This document shows positions 59,825 to 64,000 of a DNA stretch of 64,000 bases, piece after piece. The notes beneath the pieces are model-generated. The model saw only the letters and a program-made list of their open reading frames with translations. It was not told where the DNA came from and did not search any database. Position 1 is the stretch's first letter, and each line of letters opens with the position of its first letter. The stretch is from Actinoallomurus purpureus. Lineage in GTDB: Bacteria > Actinomycetota > Actinomycetes > Streptosporangiales > Streptosporangiaceae. Made by a program: the position numbers and the translations under genes. The stretch covers positions 1 through 64,000 of the forward strand of contig NZ_JAMXMY010000030.1 in the NCBI RefSeq assembly GCF_024055795.1, read 5' to 3'.

Positions 59825-62026
59825 TCAGGTTTCGGATTCGTCGTCGGGCTTCGCGGGCGGTTTCGCGGTCTCACCCGGAGAGCTCCACGGGCTGGAGCCC
59901 GTGCCGTCCTCCCCGCCGAGCAGCGGCGGCGATCCCCAGTTGCGGGTGTCCTCCTTCAGCCGGTCGAACCCGCGGCGGATGCTCTCCCAGCTCTCGTCCG
60001 CGAGCGGTGTCCCGACGTCGGAGGAGGAGTCGATCGGCCCGTCGCTGAGCGGGTCCGGTTCGCCGACGGTCCGGAAGTCCTGAGTGACGGCGGGGAACCG
60101 GCCGCTCGCCGGGGACCCGTCGCCGTGCTCGCTCGACGGAGGCCAGGGGGCGGGTTCGTGCGGCTCCGGCGCGCCGGGCGGGCGTACGGACGCGGCGGGC
60201 GGCGGTCCGTCCGACGGGGGGACCGGCGCCGCCGGGGACACCGGGCCGGACGGCGGCGGGGGATCGGAGGGGGCCCCGCTGCCCGCGATGGGCGGTCGCC
60301 CGCCGGTCGGCGGCAGGCCGAAGGGCTCGGTACGGGGCGGCCCCGCCGGCGCGGCCCCCGCGGTGGGCGGCTCGGCGGGCGACCGGTCTCCCGGACCGGA
60401 GAAGGGCAGCGGAGCGGCCGGGGATCCGGCGGCGGGCGACGGGCCGGCGCCGGAGAGCGGGTCGCTCGGCGACGGCTGCCGCCACGACGGGGGCTCCGGC
60501 CGCCGGGGCCACGGAGAGGGTCCGGAGGATCCCCAGGCCGAGGGGTCGAAATCGTCCCGCCCCACCGAGACGTCGCGATGAGGCGAACGTCCCGGCGCCG
60601 AGTCGGGCGGCAGCGGCTCCCAGGACGACGACGGCTCGGACGGCCGGGGCTCCCAGGGGGAGGGACCCGACGATCGGCCCTGCCGGGGTGTACGTGCCGG
60701 CGGGCGCGGTCGCCAGGGATCGGCCTCGGCCGGAGAGGGGGTCGCGATCGGCGCGACGACGTCCTCGTCGTCCTCCTGGGCCGCGGCGAGACGCCGGCGG
60801 CGCTGCCGCCAGCCGAGGATGAGGCTGAGCACGAGCAGCGTGCCACCACCGCTGAGGACGGCGACGAGCACGAGATCAGGGCCGCCCTTCGCCGAAGACC
60901 CATTGGCGTCCGGCGCGGCCGACGACCCCGGCTGCTTCACGCTCGCGCCGCCGTGCTCGGCCTTGTTGACGCGCCCCGCCGCGCGCAGCGAACCCAGGGC
61001 GTCGGCCACACCCGTGCCGACCGCGGTGTTCCGGCCGTCGGCCGGACGGTGGGTGGTGCCCTGTTCGAGTGCCTGCTTGACCTCGCCCGGTGTGAGGCGG
61101 GGATAACGGGCCTTGACGAGGGCGCCCATGCCGGCGACGAGAGCGGCGGACGAACTCGTCCCGGTACCCAGGACGTAGCCGTGGCCCGACGCGTCGGCGC
61201 TGACGATCTCGACGCCGGGCGCCGCGACCGACACGTACGCGTGGCGGTTCGTGAACTTGGCCGGCGTGAACGTCCGGTCGACCGCGCCGACGGCGATCAC
61301 ACCGGGGTAGGCGGCCGGATAGTTGCGCCGGTTTCCGGTGGCGCCGTCGTTGCCGGACGACGCCACGAGCACGACGCCCTTGCCCAGCGCGTACTTGATC
61401 GCCGCCTCTTCCAGCGGGTTGCCGTTGTAGAAGAGCTTGCCGCCGCCGAGGGACATGCTGATGATCTGTGCGCCGTGGTCGGTGGCGTACCGGATACCCC
61501 TGGCGATGGCGTCGCGGGAGTGAGCGACCTGCGCGTGGTCGTCTCGCATCGGGTCGCTCAGCTCCCACGTGACCCGGATGGAGAGGATCTTCGCCTCGGG
61601 CGCCACGCCCATGATCCCCGCGTTGCCGCCGGCGCCGTGACCGTGGCCCGCGATGAGGCTCGCCATCTCGGTGCCGTGACGGCCCCAGTAGCGGTTGCCC
61701 GGCTTGCGCGCGTGCCCGGTGAAGTCGGGACCGTCGATCACGCGTCCGGTGAGGTCCGGCTGATGTCCGTCGACGCCGGTGTCGAGCACGGCCACCGTCA
61801 CGCCGTTGCCCTGGGAGTACTTCCAGGCGCGGGAAAGGTGCAGGGCGCCGAGTGTCCACTGCTGGCCGCGGTACAGGTCGACCGCCGCCGTACGGACCGA
61901 CGGGCGCAGCGGCCGGTGCGGAACGGCGGACTGGGCGGCCGGGACGGACAGCACCGCCACGGCGGCGCTGACCAGCAGCGCGGAGACGAGGCGAGGAAAG
62001 GTGCGGCGGGGCTCGGATACGGGCAC
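59825..62026 (-). CDS. Mycosin-like S8 serine protease with Pro-rich cytoplasmic tail
   Basis: 733 aa, ATG at 62026. Signal peptide (1-34), subtilase domain with Asp82 (VLDTGVDG), His117 (RHGTEMAS) and Ser291 (GTGTSSSAALVAG), then a TM helix near 382-402 (LVLVAVLSGGGTLLVLSLILGW). This is the mycosin (type VII secretion-associated) layout, but a ~330-residue Pro/Ser/Gly tail on the cytoplasmic side is unusual. No ESX genes are nearby, so it may act independently. Confidence 0.87.
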   Translation of the reverse strand: MPVSEPRRTFPRLVSALLVSAAVAVLSVPAAQSAVPHRPLRPSVRTAAVDLYRGQQWTLGALHLSRAWKYSQGNGVTVAVLDTGVDGHQPDLTGRVIDGPDFTGHARKPGNRYWGRHGTEMASLIAGHGHGAGGNAGIMGVAPEAKILSIRVTWELSDPMRDDHAQVAHSRDAIARGIRYATDHGAQIISMSLGGGKLFYNGNPLEEAAIKYALGKGVVLVASSGNDGATGNRRNYPAAYPGVIAVGAVDRTFTPAKFTNRHAYVSVAAPGVEIVSADASGHGYVLGTGTSSSAALVAGMGALVKARYPRLTPGEVKQALEQGTTHRPADGRNTAVGTGVADALGSLRAAGRVNKAEHGGASVKQPGSSAAPDANGSSAKGGPDLVLVAVLSGGGTLLVLSLILGWRQRRRRLAAAQEDDEDVVAPIATPSPAEADPWRPRPPARTPRQGRSSGPSPWEPRPSEPSSSWEPLPPDSAPGRSPHRDVSVGRDDFDPSAWGSSGPSPWPRRPEPPSWRQPSPSDPLSGAGPSPAAGSPAAPLPFSGPGDRSPAEPPTAGAAPAGPPRTEPFGLPPTGGRPPIAGSGAPSDPPPPSGPVSPAAPVPPSDGPPPAASVRPPGAPEPHEPAPWPPSSEHGDGSPASGRFPAVTQDFRTVGEPDPLSDGPIDSSSDVGTPLADESWESIRRGFDRLKEDTRNWGSPPLLGGEDGTGSSPWSSPGETAKPPAKPDDESET

Positions 62027-62459
62027 CGGTTTCCTCCCCGGTATCGGCGGCGGGCGTCATTCTGCCACGGTGGGATCCCGAGCGCTCCCGCGATCGGCCG
62101 CTTTCGAAGCGCTTGGGACCCGAGATGTCACGGAGTGTCGCGAGGGTGCCGTCGGAGGCGCGGGCCGCTCCCGTCATGGAGGTACGGGGCCTGGCCCGCG
62201 TTCGCCCTGGCCACGCGCCGCGCGGACGTCCACGACCACCACGTCGGGGCGTAGGCGGAACGCCGCGTCGACGGCCTGTCCGCCGTCGGAGGCGTCGCCG
62301 ACGACGACGACGCACAGGTCCTCGTGGCGGTTGACCGCACCGCCCTTCCCCGGCGGCCGGCCGGGATGCCGTCCCGTTTCCGGCTGCTCCGCCGGAGGTA
62401 CGCCGGAAGCCTCCCGCCGTATGACGACCTTCCGGGCATCCGAGGCGCACGATCGGGGC
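62027..62459. other. Gap with a possible response-regulator remnant
   Basis: No intact gene. On the minus strand about 62215-62340 reads LCVVVVGDASDGGQAVDAAF followed by RLRPDVVVVDVR, like strands 2-3 and the phospho-Asp region of a NarL-type receiver. It has no start, HTH or downstream part. Confidence 0.4.
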
Positions 62460-62702
62460 ATGACAGCGATGATCCTCGCCGGGCACGGCCCCTGGCATCA
62501 CGGAAACGGCCCCGGTTGGTGGCCCGTCATTCCCCTCGCGTTCGGTCTGTTCTGGCTGCTCGTCCTCGGCGGAGGCGGCTACCTGCTGTGGCGGCGCACG
62601 AAGTCGCCGGCGAGCGCGGAGTCCATGCTCGCCGACCGGTACGCGCGAGGCGAGATCGACGAGGAGGAGTACCGGGAGCGGCTGGCCGTCCTGCGCTCCT
62701 GA
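62460..62702 (+). CDS. SHOCT-domain membrane protein
   Basis: 80 aa, ATG at 62460. One TM helix (about 24-45, WPVIPLAFGLFWLLVLGGGG) and a C-terminal SHOCT motif, LADRYARGEIDEEEYRERLAVL. Such small proteins are common and of unknown function; the SHOCT helix is thought to mediate oligomerisation. Confidence 0.8.
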   Translation: MTAMILAGHGPWHHGNGPGWWPVIPLAFGLFWLLVLGGGGYLLWRRTKSPASAESMLADRYARGEIDEEEYRERLAVLRS

Positions 62703-62744
62703 CTCCCGGTGCCGCGAGCCGTCGGTCGTATCCCGCGGCTCGAC

Positions 62745-63332
62745 TCAGCGAGGCGTGGCCTGGGGGGACGGCTCGGTGCCGGGGGAGGCGGAGGCCTCCC
62801 GGTGCCGGTCGGTCGGCGGAGCGGCCGCCTCGAGCAGCCTGCCGGCCTCCGCCTCGTCGATGGTGACGCCGGCCGCCGCGTCGCTGAAGCGCCGCAGCAG
62901 GCGGGCGAACTGCGCGCGTTCGTCCGGGGACCAGTCGGCGACGAGCTGGGCGATGAATCGCCTCCGGAACTCGTCGGCCATCAGCTTGATGCTGCGGCCG
63001 GCGTCGGTCAGCTGCAGGTGGGCGCGCCGGGCGTCGACCGGCGACGCGTGGCGGGAGACGAAGCCCGCGTCGATGGCGTGACCGACGAGCCTGCTGGCGG
63101 TCGACGGGTCGACGTCGAGGAGCTCGGCGACGGCGCCGACGGTGACGTCACCCTGGTCCTCGCCCTGCCGGACGATGGCGTAGATGACCATCAGGTTGGA
63201 CAGCTGGATGCCCTGTCCCTGCTCGCATTCCTCGCGCAGCCGCCGGAGCAGCTGTGGCTTGGCCCAGAGCCTGCGGAGCTGAAACGCGGCCTGCTCGATC
63301 TCCGCGACGCTCGGGTCGATGTCGGTACCCAC
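62745..63332 (-). CDS. MarR-family regulator
   Basis: 195 aa from the GTG at 63332; the frame stays open to 63836 but only antisense to the antiporter gene. The wHTH is VTVGAVAELLDVDPSTASRLVGHAIDAGFVSRHASPVDARRAHLQLTDAG (about 67-117), canonical MarR with the DxRR wing. The C-terminal tail is Pro/Ser-rich. It lies just downstream of the antiporter gene on the same strand; 47-bp gap. Confidence 0.85.
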   Translation of the reverse strand: MGTDIDPSVAEIEQAAFQLRRLWAKPQLLRRLREECEQGQGIQLSNLMVIYAIVRQGEDQGDVTVGAVAELLDVDPSTASRLVGHAIDAGFVSRHASPVDARRAHLQLTDAGRSIKLMADEFRRRFIAQLVADWSPDERAQFARLLRRFSDAAAGVTIDEAEAGRLLEAAAPPTDRHREASASPGTEPSPQATPR

Positions 63333-63379
63333 ACCGTCACAGTAATTGAGCGCGTGGCCTAGGCCCGCATCTCCCGGGA

Positions 63380-64000
63380 TCATCCCCACCAGAACGCGGT
63401 GGCGATGATTCCGTACAGGACCATCAGCGTCGCGCCTTCCAGCCAGTTCGACTCGCCGTCGAGCACGACGAGAACAGTGATCACCACGGCCATGATGAGC
63501 ACGGCGATCAGCAGCGGGGACAGCACCAGGGTGAAGGACGCGCCGACCAGCGGAGAGAGCAGGACGAGCGCGGGCGCGACGACCAGGGCGATCTGCAGCG
63601 GGCTCTGGAGGATGACCGACAGCGCGTAGTCGGACTGGTTCTTGAGGGCGAGCTGGATGCCGACGACGTTCTCCACGGCGTTTCCGGCGATCGCCACGAT
63701 CACGAGGCCGGCGAACGCCTGGGAGATGCCCAGGGAGTCCATGGCGGGCTCGAGGGCGGCCACGAACCAGTCGGAGACGAACGCCGCGCCCACCCCGGTG
63801 ACCGCGAGCATGGTCAGCGCGACGGCCAACGGCCACGAGGGTTGGTGGGAGGAGCCCTCCGACTTCTCCGCGGCCGTCCCGGCATCCGCCGCGCCCGGCT
63901 CCGCCGTGTTCGCGGCGCTCCCGCTCGCGGCGCTCCCGCTCGCGGCGGCCACGCTCGCGGCGGCGGCCACGCCGGTGGTGACGCCTCCGCTCGTGGCGGC
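63380..64000 (-). CDS. Ca2+/cation antiporter (CaCA/Cax-type), C-terminal part
   Basis: Open to the window edge; the N-terminal half lies beyond 64000. The visible part begins with an Ala/Ser/Gly-repeat linker (about 63850-64000, with a degenerate CTCGCGGCG repeat), then five or six helices including the second alpha-repeat, GNAVENVVGIQLALKNQSDYALSVILQSP, the ion-binding Asn-Ala-x-Glu-Asn core of Cax/ChaA exchangers. It exports Ca2+ or another cation for protons. Confidence 0.85.
   Translation of the reverse strand, partial: AATSGGVTTGVAAAASVAAASGSAASGSAANTAEPGAADAGTAAEKSEGSSHQPSWPLAVALTMLAVTGVGAAFVSDWFVAALEPAMDSLGISQAFAGLVIVAIAGNAVENVVGIQLALKNQSDYALSVILQSPLQIALVVAPALVLLSPLVGASFTLVLSPLLIAVLIMAVVITVLVVLDGESNWLEGATLMVLYGIIATAFWWG

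Noticed and set aside
60125-62254. 709-aa plus-strand frame opposite the mycosin-like gene
   Set aside because: Antisense shadow of a GC-rich gene; no domains, and the minus frame carries a complete catalytic triad.

Overview
The window is high-GC actinobacterial DNA: GTG/TTG starts, strong GC3 bias, mycothiol biosynthesis (mshA), SenX3-RegX3/PhoU, CarD, the DUF397/DUF5753 regulator module, an SAV2177-type methyltransferase and a mycosin-like protease. The gene set and order look like a Streptosporangiales/Thermomonosporaceae-type actinomycete (inference; no 16S gene is present). Bases 1-118 are a pure C homopolymer, almost certainly an assembly artefact at a contig end.

0.1-16 kb is an accessory-type region: regulators (ArsR/DUF5937, TetR, MerR, XRE), a CHAP-domain secreted protein, an MMPL exporter with its divergent TetR, a 6-oxocamphor-hydrolase-like crotonase with its divergent TetR, methyltransferases, a decayed VapBC pair and an operon coding for a GHKL ATPase with a CxxCxGxG tail and a PIMT-like methyltransferase. 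Four complete copies and one half copy of a ~90-bp palindromic repeat sit in the gene gaps here.

16-43 kb is mostly core genome: blaI/M56 divergent from cydAB across a BlaI-type operator; an alaS with a highly structured leader; mshA-ybjN; an SAV2177-type methyltransferase and gpmA; phoU divergent from senX3-regX3 across a PHO-box-like array; carD-ispF (without ispD), fumarylacetoacetase, cysS, a Clp-N protein and rlmB; then a tetR-SDR pair.

43.4-56.1 kb is a tRNA-Thr(TGT) integration hotspot. The intact tRNA is followed by three clear 3'-end copies and one weak copy, two tails of tyrosine-integrase genes (one with the catalytic Tyr changed to Cys), a higBA toxin-antitoxin, an IS607-type element carrying a shortened TnpB and inserted in an MFS gene, two unlisted small proteins of 45 and 50 aa, and a cluster of three Ser/Thr kinase-like receptors in which the middle one is a pseudokinase. 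It reads as several integrative elements laid down in tandem and then eroded.

56.3-64 kb returns to ordinary genes: DinB, a flavin-dependent acyl-CoA-dehydrogenase-fold monooxygenase, DUF5519, a DUF4097 lipoprotein, a mycosin-like protease, a SHOCT protein, a MarR regulator and the 3' part of a Ca2+/cation antiporter that runs off the window.
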